64,000 bases of DNA from Auriscalpium vulgare (Eukaryota > Basidiomycota > Agaricomycetes > Russulales > Auriscalpiaceae). The stretch is taken from contig JAHBBC010000007.1 in assembly GCA_019915015.1 (NCBI GenBank), forward strand, positions 1,674,001-1,738,000. Reading direction: 5' to 3'. Below are positions 12,546 to 22,205 of the stretch, piece by piece. The translations under genes and the position numbers were made by a program. Position 1 is the first letter of the stretch; each line of letters starts with the position of its first letter. The notes beneath the pieces are model-generated. The model was not told the origin of the DNA, ran no database searches, and was given only the letters and a program-made list of their open reading frames with translations.

Positions 12546-14947
12546 ATGTTCACGCTGCTGCCATGGCCTCTGTCGAAGCTGTCTCCTGCCGCCGAGACTG
12601 TCATGGTGGACAATGATGCATCCGCCGCGCGACACCGCCGCGCGTCCATCGGGAGCCTGCTGCATCACTACGAGCGCCCGGGCAGGGCACCACCATCCTC
12701 GCGTATTAATCCGCTCCTATCCCAGCAGGAACATGGAGGCATCAGCCTTTGGGACGTGTGGCGGCTTGGCTCCTTCATCGCTGGCAAAGGTGAGCATCGT
12801 TTCCAGGACGCGTCCCTACCACCGCATGTGGCAAGCGTTGCGCCGTATGACGACGAGGGATACGTATGCCGACACTGTTGCACCTTCCTCCTTCAGCCTG
12901 ACGTCATGCGTGAGCTCACGCATGTCCACAGCGACCGAGCTTGCTACCGACGTCGCCGTGCACCACTTTTGTGGCCCGCGCAAGAAAACATGGGACCTTC
13001 GGATGACTATACTCTCGAGCATCATGCGCGATGTAGGCTCGCACTCAAAACTCGTGAACCTCGTAAGCCCGACCTTCTTGACCGTATCTTTATGTTCACA
13101 ACCACATTTTTAGCGGACTGTACGCTTCATGCTGAGCCTAGGCGGTGTTCTGCCGCCATCGCCGGACGCGCTCGTCACACCCGTAACCTTCTGCGTGCGT
13201 CGGCGACGTCTTCGCGGGATACTCGCCGAGTTTGACTCACTCGAAGACGGCACGCGCAAGCTGGAGGGTGAGTGGGTCGTGAGCAAAAGACTCTGGCGGC
13301 GCTTGCAGAAGGAATGGCGCGCCTCGCATGCACCGCTTAGTGCAGGCGCCCCGCCCCCTCGCAACGCACAAAAGGAACGTGTCATACTCTATCTACACGG
13401 AGGTAAGCCATCAAGATGTCCCTATCAATCTTGCGGTCTGACGTACCTCATAGGTGCATACTATCTATTCAGTCCTGCGACACACCGATGTATCACTATA
13501 CCGCTATCCAAATACACTGGCGCCCGCATATTCGGTGCGTTGGCTCGCACCCGCGTTTAATGTTCCCGCATCTTGACCACCGAGTGCACAGCCGTCGACT
13601 ATCGTTTAGCTCCAGAAACCCGTTTCCCAGGACCTTTGCACGATGCAGTCAGCACATACTTCCGTTTCATCGACGACCTGCAGATTCCGCCAGAGAACAT
13701 CCTGCTTGCCGGCGACAGCGCCGGGGGCGGTCTATGTCTCGCTGTACTGATGTACTTGCGCGACAATCAGTATCCGCTGCCGGGAGGCGCGATCCTGATG
13801 TCGCCCTGGGTTGGTGCGTGCCTTCATCCTTCCATTGGCTATCAAGTCGTCCAATCGTGCGCTTGTGTAGACTTGACGCTTAGCTGCGAGTCGTGGACAA
13901 GCAACGCGCCGTTTGACATTGTTCCCAGGCCGCGCTCAGGTGACCATCTAGACCCCATCGCATGTTATCTGGGAGAGCACCTGAAGCGCGACCTCACGCA
14001 TCCATACGTGAGCCCGCTATTCGGGGACTTTACGGGGCTGCCGCCGCTGCTCATCCAAGGCGGCGACTCGGAGGTGCTGCGCGACGAAATCATGCTGCTT
14101 GCGCACAAAGCGAAAACCGCAGGCGTCGTTGTCGTGCACGAGATGTACACGGATGCTGTGAGGGCTCTGCTGTTGTTTTCGCTGCCCGCGTGGCTTATTC
14201 GGTCTTCAGATCCACGTTTTCCAAGCTCTCGCATTCCTCGATTCCACGCATCAAGCGCTGACGTCCTGCCACGACTTTGTCTGGAACAAGATCCGGCATG
14301 TCCAGGGACATGGCCCGCGCCCGCTCGGCAGCGCAGCAGAAGACGAGCTCGAGCACGAGATGGACAATGAGAAGACGCGCCTCGTCGCTGGCGATGGCCT
14401 GGAGAAGATGCCTACCCTTAGCGACGTCGAGTCGCCCGACATGTCGGCTGCGGAGGACAATGACTGCACGGAGCCCACCACGACCCATGATCAGCTCGTC
14501 GACGAGGAATGTACGCATGTTGGCTACGAGAAGGATGACCTGCGCGAGGGTCCGCCGAGATACTGGCACTTCGCCCTCGCGTCCTCATCAGGGTCGCCAT
14601 CCTCCTTCACCGATGTCCTTGACTCGTCCACGGACTCCGACTCCGAATGCTCCTCCCCACCCTCCCGCGCACCCATTGCACGCATATCCGCATGTGTATC
14701 CGCATCCACCTTGCACCTGCGCCGCAAGTCTCTGCCAGTCCACCCGCGGCCGCGCGGCCGCCATATACACGCCCATCAGCACGGCTCGCGCTCTGCGTCG
14801 CCGCCGCCGTCGCTGCGTCACAATACGACAGAGCCGAGGCGGACGCTCGCGCTGCGGGCGAGCGCGAGCCAGCCAGACATGGGTGCACTGGTTGCACAAT
14901 GGAAGCACACGGGCCCTGCGAGCACCTACACCTCAAACTCGTGGTAG
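12546..14947 (+). CDS. Alpha/beta hydrolase, hormone-sensitive-lipase family
   Basis: Seven exons: 12546-12789, 12932-13062, 13114-13402, 13454-13534, 13592-13813, 13871-14157, 14210-14947; 663 aa. Abhydrolase-3 fold esterase/lipase, similar to fungal steryl acetyl hydrolases. The oxyanion motif HGG is at 220-222 (codon split by an intron), the nucleophile S291 lies in GDSAGGG, VDYRLAPE precedes it, an acidic catalytic residue lies in GGDSEVLRDE, and the histidine is H420 (IHVFQ). The N-terminal 180 residues (domain with HHF.GPRKKTW) are conserved in basidiomycete relatives. The C-terminal 240 residues are a low-complexity acidic, then Ser/Arg-rich tail that is probably disordered. Start is the first in-frame ATG; 12603 is an alternative. 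The substrate is not inferable. Confidence 0.9.
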
Positions 14948-15451
14948 ACCGCCTCTTTAGACTTTCGTTTGATTTCCTTGTATCTTCCTGGGTGGGCAGG
15001 CCAATCTCACTATACAATGCACACTTTAACTCTGTAAATCTTCTGTTGTACAATGTAGACAGCGCCAGCAGCCAAACTGTCCTTCCGCGTGCTTCATATA
15101 TACTTCACTCGCTCCATATATACTTCACTCGTATAGAATCCCAATAATCGATTTCGATAGTTGACGAATGCGTCCGTGTTGTCATGACTGTCCAAGGATG
15201 AAGTCAAGAACAGAACGACTGTCTTCTTTGGTAATCTTCCGTGGTAAGGTCAGCCAACGATTATGTAGTGCGCGAGGACGAGGCCATCTGGAGGAGACAA
15301 TAATAGGAGAGATTATACGATAGTGGAACTAGGCTGAAGACCAGAAAACCTGGTGGTCAGGCGGGCGGGTTCAAGGTTCTTGAATTGGGAGCAACTGTGC
15401 ACTGTATGCGCCCGGACCAGTATCTAGGATTGTATAACCGATAACTAGCGC
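14948..15451. other. Intergenic region with a short tandem repeat
   Basis: AT-richer than its surroundings, downstream of the hydrolase gene. It carries a 20-bp tandem duplication at 15091-15130 and no supported gene. Confidence 0.5.
15091..15130. repeat. 20-bp tandem duplication
   Basis: Two adjacent 20-bp copies (15091-15110 and 15111-15130) differing at one position; the shared core is CATATATACTTCACTCG. Probably a slippage or repair duplication in the 3' flank of the hydrolase gene. Confidence 0.85.
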
Positions 15452-15736
15452 TCAGGCTGAGCCAAGCCGTGTACTAGCGGATCGATTGGTGACCAGGCTG
15501 TATCGACGAGCGAGACACGTCCTGGCGGTCGCCCTCTCTCTAGGTCCCCGCAGAGCTGCAGCCTGCCGTTTGTAGCCGATTTTACAGTCAGCACGGAGGA
15601 CGGCACAGCAGCGAAGGACGACGACGACGCGCGCTGTGTCAACATCATGGGGTCGCATTGTGGATGCGAGGATCGGTGTGGAGGGGGAGCGGGAGCGGGG
15701 GCTGCTGGGCAGCCTGAGGACGGAGTACGTCTTCAT
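15452..15736 (-). CDS. Candidate small gene with TATA promoter
   Basis: Open frame of 94 codons from ATG 15736. The support is the promoter: TATATAA on the minus strand at about 15786-15793, then an almost pure C/T tract of roughly 45 nt right up to the ATG, the classic layout of an expressed fungal gene. The encoded product is Arg-rich and unrecognised; a second overlapping frame (15648-15445) looks equally protein-like, so the true frame or an intron may differ. It could instead be a non-coding transcript. Confidence 0.3.
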   Translation of the reverse strand: MKTYSVLRLPSSPRSRSPSTPILASTMRPHDVDTARVVVVLRCCAVLRADCKIGYKRQAAALRGPRERATARTCLARRYSLVTNRSASTRLGSA

Positions 15737-15783
15737 GGTGGGGAGGGGACAAGGGGCGAGGGAGGGACGGGGGCGATGGGGGC

Positions 15784-15794
15784 ATCTTATATAT
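15784..15794 (-). promoter_or_regulatory. TATA box, minus strand
   Basis: Minus-strand CATATATAAG about 50 bp upstream of the ATG at 15736, followed by a C/T-rich leader. It is one of the best core-promoter matches in the window. Confidence 0.5.
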
Positions 15795-16364
15795 GCCACG
15801 TGCGGGTTAGGGAGGACAAACACGATAGGCTATCGTCGATAGCTCGACGCGCGCGACGCGTCGCGGTCCCGTGACATCAGCAAAACAGTGGCATCGAAGT
15901 GTTCATCCGCTATCACCTTGCGGCCCCTGCCGCACGGCTCAAAATCACATCATGCAAGGCCCACTACCTATAGGTCTAGGTAGCGGGAACGGCCCTCCGT
16001 GCGCTCACCAGCTAGATAACAGCTACATAGAGCCGACTACATAATCGTTGAAGGCGCCGCCGGGCGGCCAGTGAGCACAAGGCGATGAGGTGTGCCTGTA
16101 GACCTGTCGGGAGGTGTGAGCTGGAGCTGGCGATCGTCAGGATGCGCGATGCCGTCTGTCACCATCGGAGCCCATTGACTACGAACCGTGTATACAGGGT
16201 ACAAGAAGCAAGTACTAACAATCTCACATAGCAAGAACGAGGGGCGATGGGATGTTCACGAATCCATCGTAAAGGAGCGTTGCAGTCGATAAATTAAAAT
16301 ATATCGTACACCATACCTAGTTGCATACAGAGCCGTCGGCCAAACCAAACATTGCCCAGCGAGC
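15795..16364. other. Intergenic region left of the NBR1-like gene
   Basis: No supported gene. The stretch around 15822-15860 has overlapping GATAG/CTATC and CGCG palindromic words. The right part is the 3' flank of the NBR1-like gene. Confidence 0.45.
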
Positions 16365-19300
16365 TCACTCTTCGTCCGAGCTGTCATACAGCACGACGTA
16401 CTCAACGTCCGGCGAGAGGTTCGCGTTCGCCGCGGGCGACGAGCCCACGTTCGAGCGGCTGTCCTCGAACACGTCTGACTCCTCATCCGATGCGTCCGAG
16501 GGCATGTCGATCAGCGACACGGACGACGTCGTGGATACCTGGGTTAGCGCAGGCGAGAGCGGTGCGGTCGTCGCCTCGTCGGGCTGCGCGGCAGGCGTAG
16601 ACTCAGCCGCGACCGACGACGCAGGCTGCGCGGGCATGATGACGGACGAAGCGGCAAGCGAACTGTCGCTGTCGTCCGTGCGCTGAACATTGCTGGCCTC
16701 CGCGACGGTGATACTGCGATTCATAAGACAAATCAGCATCCACGACCTCAACAACCCAAAGCACGTGGAAGCACTCACTCAATCCAGATACTGTGTCCAA
16801 AACGCCCACGCCCAGGGTCATTGAGTCTCCAATAGCTGATATACTTGCCCGGCACATCCGGGGCCTTCAGTTCACCCGTCCACACGTCGACCTCCTCACC
16901 CGGAGCGACAGAGCCCACACTGAATCGCTCGCGTTTGTCCAACATGAGTTTGTCGCCCGCGACGTACACAACCTCTGTGCCCGCGGGCCATGCGCCGAGC
17001 CCGTCATTACGCATGCGCCACGACTTGACAAACTCTGCACCAGGGGGGAAGATCTGCCCGTCGGGAATGTTGTTGTCCTCCACGAACGTGGCGCGTAGCA
17101 ACGCGTCTACCTCTGCCGCCTCGGGGGTGGACGACGACACACTTGCGCCGCTGAGGATCTCCTCGAGCGCGCGAGGGCTAGTGATCCGTAAAGTGTCGAT
17201 CAATGACTGGATGGAATTCGGCTTAGACTGAACGAAGGGTGCCTTAGGAGCAGGCAAGCCGCGCGTCGACGGAGCTGCCTCTAAGCCTTGCGTTGACGCA
17301 GCGGTCTGCGATGGTACCTTGCTAGATTCTTGGCCCTCCACCGTCGACGTCAATTCGGTCGGCGTCACCACCGAAGCAACGTCGCTCTCGCTTTCCACTG
17401 TGGCGTTCGCTGTGCTCTGCGGGATGTGCTTCGGCACGCTTGGAAGCTCCAACAGGTGCCGGAACTGTGCTGCAAGGTCGAAAAGCTCGTTGAAGTCCGT
17501 AGGGCGCACGCGAGGCAGTGTGCTCATGTCCGACTCCGACGCATCATCCCGCAGTGTTGACGTCTCACGCGTGTCCGCATCCTCGCCGTTGTCGTTGTCG
17601 CTTGCTTGCACCTTCACCGGTTTGTCCTCAAACTGGATAAGCGGCTCAGGTGACCATCTTCTAACCATTATGGGAAGCGGGTCGTACTGCCCGGGCATCT
17701 GCACCTCCTCCTCGAGCTCCGGCGCCTCAAACGGGGCCAGATCGAGGCTCAGCTGTGGTGGAGGTGACGCGATGAACGGTGGCGTGACGGCCACCGGGGC
17801 CACCGGGCGCGATGGCGACTGCGGCGGGCTGCGCACCATATCCAGCCAGCTTGGGGGAGGCGGAGGCGGAGTCGGCGTCCGCACCGTTGCCGGCGGGAAC
17901 GTATGTCGTGGCTCAGGCGGGAACACGCTCGCAAATGGCGGGATCTGTGGCGGACCCGAGAACACGCTGAGGAACGGGTTGCGAGGGGGCGGCGATGATT
18001 GCGCGGCGGGGAATGTCACAGGGGCGACGGACTGGGTGGTAGGTGGACTGCATGACACAGAAACGGGGCGCACGACGGGGGTGGGGAAAGTCGGGATGGA
18101 CACTGGAACGGGGATGGGCACCCCGTACGACACGGAAGGGCGCATCTGCACGGAGACGGGCGGTGGGGGCGAGACATGCGCAGGACGCGGTGTGGGAGTG
18201 TTGTTCTGGCGCTGATCGTCGGTGGTATGCGTCTGGCCGAATGCAGGTAGGGACGATGGTGTGGATGGGTCAGTCTGCTCACTGAACATGCGCGTCAGCC
18301 GCATGAGTACATCGTCCGCCACCAAGGGGGCCGACTCCTGCTGATCAGCATCCGCCTGTTCGAACTGCTGCGCCGCCGGGACCTGATCCTCCTGATCCAT
18401 CTTCTTCAGCACCTCCTCAAATTGACTTTCTTTCTCCCGCTTTTTCTCGGCCTCCTCCCGAGCAACGTCGCGTAGCACATCGGCTTCGGATCCCGCGCAA
18501 TAACGCCACACTCGCGGAACATATCCGCCCGGCGTCCGAATCTTGAGCAATGGGTGTTCGCGCGGGTGCACCGCGAGCGGCAGAGACTCACAATCCGCGC
18601 ACAGGTCGAAGTCAGCACAAGCCGGGTGCATGCATTTGAAGCGAACGCCGCGGATGCTGCGCCGGCACGCGTCGCATGTTGCGTGGTGTGTAGGCGAATC
18701 CGCGTACTTGGGGTGCGCGGACAGAAGGCGGGATGGCGCAGGCTGTATGAGCCGGTCCGCCACGGAGAGGCGCACAAACGTGTGCGAAGGGTGTTGGCTG
18801 GGGACGAGCGTAAAACATGAGGAGCATGTGTCATAATCGGGGCAATCGGTGCATTTCTATGCAATAGGTTAGTTGATGTGTAGATGACCAAGCGCTGGTG
18901 GTACGCACGTATCGGTCGCCTTCGATGCGAGAGTCACACATATCGCACGTTGCATTGTGCGCTACCAGCGCAGGAACGGCCGGCACAATCGGTGCCTGGG
19001 ACGAGGTAACAACAGGCAACACCTGCGGCGGCGGTGGCGGTGGGTAGAAAGGGACATGCAGGGCGCCAATACTGGCGCCCATCACCTCCCTTGCCTCCCG
19101 CGTAGCATTCTCGTTCGCCGCCACAGCGCGCTCACCAGCCTGGATCGCCGCTGCCGCAGCGTCGATTGCACTACGCACCTGCGAAGCCACCAAGTCCTGG
19201 GCATTGCGCACTTGCGTCGCTAGCTCCTCCTGAGAAGGGTCATTTGAGGAGAACACAGTGTGCACGTAGACACCGCCGGGCTCTTCGATCGCAAAGAACT

Positions 19301-20929
19301 GGTGCTCATGCGGATGGTTTCGCGTCGGTGCGTCGAGACACGACGTACAAAGGTCGTAATCTGTTGGTACAGTCAAGCAAAGAAAGTGTGCTCATCAAGG
19401 GGAAACGTACCAGGACAATCGAGACACTTGTGCCGCACGCCTTCCATTGTCTTCTCGCATCCGTCGCAGATGATGTTCTCATGCACAATCTTCTTCTTCT
19501 CCTTCTCCGGCTTCGACTCTACTATCCTCATAACGACGCCCTCTTGCTGTGCTTCCTTCTCCTCGCCGCGATCTTCGCGCTCATGCACAGTCGGCTCAAA
19601 TGCTCCAGAGAACTCGCTCAGCGCGAAGCGGCTCTCAGGCGGCTCGACACGCACACTAACGTTGGGTACGTCGAGGTTGCTCAGAAGATCCTCGCCGCGT
19701 AAGTGGTAGTCCGCTCCAAACGCGCTGACGAGCATACGCTCCAGGTCAGCCTTGAAGCGCAGTATAAGATCAGCGACGTCCGCTTTGACCTGCGCCGTAT
19801 GGCAGCAACGAGCTGCAGGCTCGGTCGCTTTGCCTTTGCCCTTCTGACTGGCGGGGATGGGCGGGGGAGAGGTTGGAGGCAGAGCCGTTGCGCCATTGGT
19901 GGTAAAAGCCCGCGGCAGGTTGTCGTTGATGCGATCGTGGTAAGCGTCGAACTCGAAGAGGTCGGCGCGGAAGGGGGAAGCAGATGGCCTGTCGCTGCCG
20001 CGGGACATAAGACGCCTGTATGCGCGGCGAGTCTCGGAGAGGGGTGAATGCATCGTGAACGGCTTGCCATCCTCGATGTTCTCAAGGCCAGTGTGCGCAA
20101 TGGTAGAGGGCGGTGGAGGGACATTGTAGAGGACCGGGGGTGGTGGTGGTGGCGGCGGCGGCAGTGGTCCTCTCTGCGCAAGCACCGGGGCAGATGCTAC
20201 GGGCCGAAGGGGCCGGCGACCGGCAGACTGCTGCTGCGCGAACAGCAGCGATGGAATCGGAGGCGGCGGCGGCGGCGGCGGCAAGAAATGGTGAGTGGGA
20301 CGCGGCGGGGGAAGCGGCGGGGGCGGCGGGCGAGAGAGCACCGGGCGCGGCGGGGGCGCTGGGGCTGGGAAAGGCCCGAAGCGGACGTGAGGTCGGTGGG
20401 CGCTGTGGTGCCCACTGCCGTGATGCTGGCGGTGTCTGTGGCTGCCGCCGACTCTGGCAGTGCTCCGGGTGCTCGCGGTATCACTATTGTGGTCGATGAG
20501 CGGGGCGGCGGTGAGTGGGGAGGCCGGGGCCTTGTGAGGGGTCTCATCAAAAACGGAGAATCTCAACAAGCCGCCGGGGTATGCGCGGCCGCGGAAAGGG
20601 CGAACATGTTCCTCGTACTGGTCTGCATCGTGGGCCTCCATTCCGATGAGGATGCGCGAGGACGAGTCGGAGGAAGACGCGGAGAAGAGTAGACGGGAGA
20701 GATAGTAGGAGTGGCTTATGGGAAATACACGGTACAGCTGGAGAAGAGAAGGTCAGCAACGATGATGGAAGCAGCATAATGTCGGTGGTGCAAGGGTGGG
20801 GACTGGCAGGGGCGATGGTCGGGAGACACCCACCTGTTCGTAGAGCTGGTCGTATGTGGGGAACGAGTCTGAATCCGGGAAGGAGAACTTGCGTGTCTCT
20901 GAGCGATACGAGGCCTTGACGAAGAACAT
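16365..20929 (-). CDS. NBR1-like selective autophagy receptor
   Basis: Five exons (minus strand): 20929-20834, 20737-19411, 19360-18909, 18856-16779, 16713-16365; 1433 aa. Domain order: a PB1-like N-terminus (MFFVKASYRSETRKFSF...GLLRFSVFDE, about 1-95); a Pro-rich linker; three ZZ zinc fingers at about 450-500, 608-655 and 681-730, each with CxxC pairs and a DYDLC/DYDTC/DFDLC core; a long disordered stretch; the four-tryptophan (FW/NBR1) domain at about 1219-1318 with W-x-M-R-N-D-G, WP and YWRL; and an acidic tail. It ends DVEYVVLYDSSDEE, a canonical Atg8-interacting motif (Y1423, L1426) flanked by acidic and Ser residues. NBR1 proteins link cargo to Atg8 on the phagophore. ZZ1 and ZZ2 are each split by an intron. 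No UBA domain is seen. Divergent from the aminotransferase-IV gene. Confidence 0.93.
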
Positions 20930-21049
20930 GGTCGTGGTCGCTGCGAAGGCGGGGGAGACGCGCGCCCCTCCTATTATAAGCCCGTCACCGCGTCACACCG
21001 CAGCTGGGAGTGACGGCAGGTCACGCTCCCGCTCCTCTGCACATCCGCC
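20930..21049. promoter_or_regulatory. Bidirectional promoter with TATA-like element
   Basis: Only 120 bp separate the start codons of the NBR1-like gene (-) and the class-IV PLP enzyme (+). CTATTATAAG at 20971-20980 reads as a TATA-like element on both strands, about 45 bp from the minus and 70 bp from the plus start codon. Confidence 0.5.
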
Positions 21050-21940
21050 ATGGCTGCGCCCGACACCGTCAGCGCGCCCGACGTCGCCAGCTTCTCCCTC
21101 ATCTCTGCCGTCCGCTACGACCCAGCCCTCCGAGCCCTCGCCTGGAACACAGCCGCCAATGCAGGCATCCCGTCCCCCTTCATGCTCCTGCGCTTCCACC
21201 ACGACCGCCTCCTCGCCGCCGCCCGCGTACACGCATGGGGACCCGCCTCTGCCCTGACCTGGGACGCCTTCCACAGCGCGTGCGAGCGCGCCGTCGCCGA
21301 ATACACGGGCCCCGCTCGTGACGGTCCCCTCAAGGTGCGTGCGCGCACTCGTCTTATCGACCGCTGCTCACACAGAACCCCTCAGCTACGCCCCGAGCTC
21401 GCGCGCGATGGGGTCGTCTCCATCTCTGTTAGCCCCACACCGCCCCTTCCCGCGGACCCCATGCTTGCGTCGACCATCTCCCCGTTCACCGACACCCTTC
21501 CATCCAGCCTCCCACCATTCCCGCTCTTCCTCGACACCCAACCCACGCCCTCCTCAGTCTTTACTGCCACTAAGACCACTCGTCGCGCCCACTACGCCGC
21601 CGCTCGCGCCCGCCTTGCCCTCGCGCCCTACCCGCCCCCCGGCGCGCCCCCGACGCCTCCGGAGAGGGAGGAGGACGTCCTCCTATGGAATGACGCCGGT
21701 ATGCTCACAGAGACCAGCCTGCGCAACGTCGCGCTCTTCCGCCGCGGTCACTGGACAACACCTGCGGACGCTACCGGGGGACTGCGGGGCACCGTGCGCC
21801 GTTGGCTACTTGAGCAGGGCCGCGTTGTGCAGGATACCGCCGGCGTGCTGACGCGCCGCATCGTGCAGGACGGGGAGATGGTCCTGGTATTCAACGGCGT
21901 GGAGGGATGCAGGCTGGCTGTAGCGAGGTTGAAGAAATAG
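21050..21940 (+). CDS. Class IV PLP enzyme, aminodeoxychorismate lyase-like
   Basis: Exons 21050-21334 and 21386-21940; 279 aa. Fold-type IV PLP enzyme, most like fungal 4-amino-4-deoxychorismate lyase (Abz2), which releases p-aminobenzoate for folate. Recognisable parts are the PLP lysine region (KTTRRAHYAAARA), the strand plus EtsxrN motif (VLLWNDAGMLTETSLRNVALFRRGHWTTP), and a GxRGTVRRWLLEQG helix. The 51-nt intron is in frame and stop-free, so the reading frame is open with or without it. Removing it joins LK to LRPELARDG and restores the usual strand. A branched-chain or D-amino-acid aminotransferase role is the alternative. Divergent from the NBR1-like gene. Confidence 0.85.
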   Translation: MAAPDTVSAPDVASFSLISAVRYDPALRALAWNTAANAGIPSPFMLLRFHHDRLLAAARVHAWGPASALTWDAFHSACERAVAEYTGPARDGPLKVRARTRLIDRCSHRTPQLRPELARDGVVSISVSPTPPLPADPMLASTISPFTDTLPSSLPPFPLFLDTQPTPSSVFTATKTTRRAHYAAARARLALAPYPPPGAPPTPPEREEDVLLWNDAGMLTETSLRNVALFRRGHWTTPADATGGLRGTVRRWLLEQGRVVQDTAGVLTRRIVQDGEMVLVFNGVEGCRLAVARLKK

Positions 21941-22205
21941 GGTCAAAAAGGTTGGTTTATATTTACTCCGGGTTCACATTCACTCCTCCCTTGGTGGGCT
22001 ATCATATCATATTATTTCTCCCTTCGCAATTCACCGTATACACCCTTAACGCCATTTCTAGATTACACGCCTATAACTTCAACGCTCACGTATCGCACAT
22101 ATGCTCTGCTAGCTCTACGTACGCCCGCATTATTTCCTACCACCGACGTAGTCAGTATTTGCTATGAGTACTTTTTTCTTTTTCGACACCGACCAGAATA
22201 CAAGA

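Noticed and set aside
13965..14960. Alternative frames over the hydrolase C-terminal exon
   Set aside because: Overlapping frames on both strands stay open because of GC bias; only the frame continuing the alpha/beta-hydrolase domain is supported by splicing.
17319..18215. 298-codon plus-strand open frame with Gly-rich translation
   Set aside because: It is exactly antisense to the disordered Pro/Ser-rich exon 4 of the NBR1-like gene; a composition shadow.
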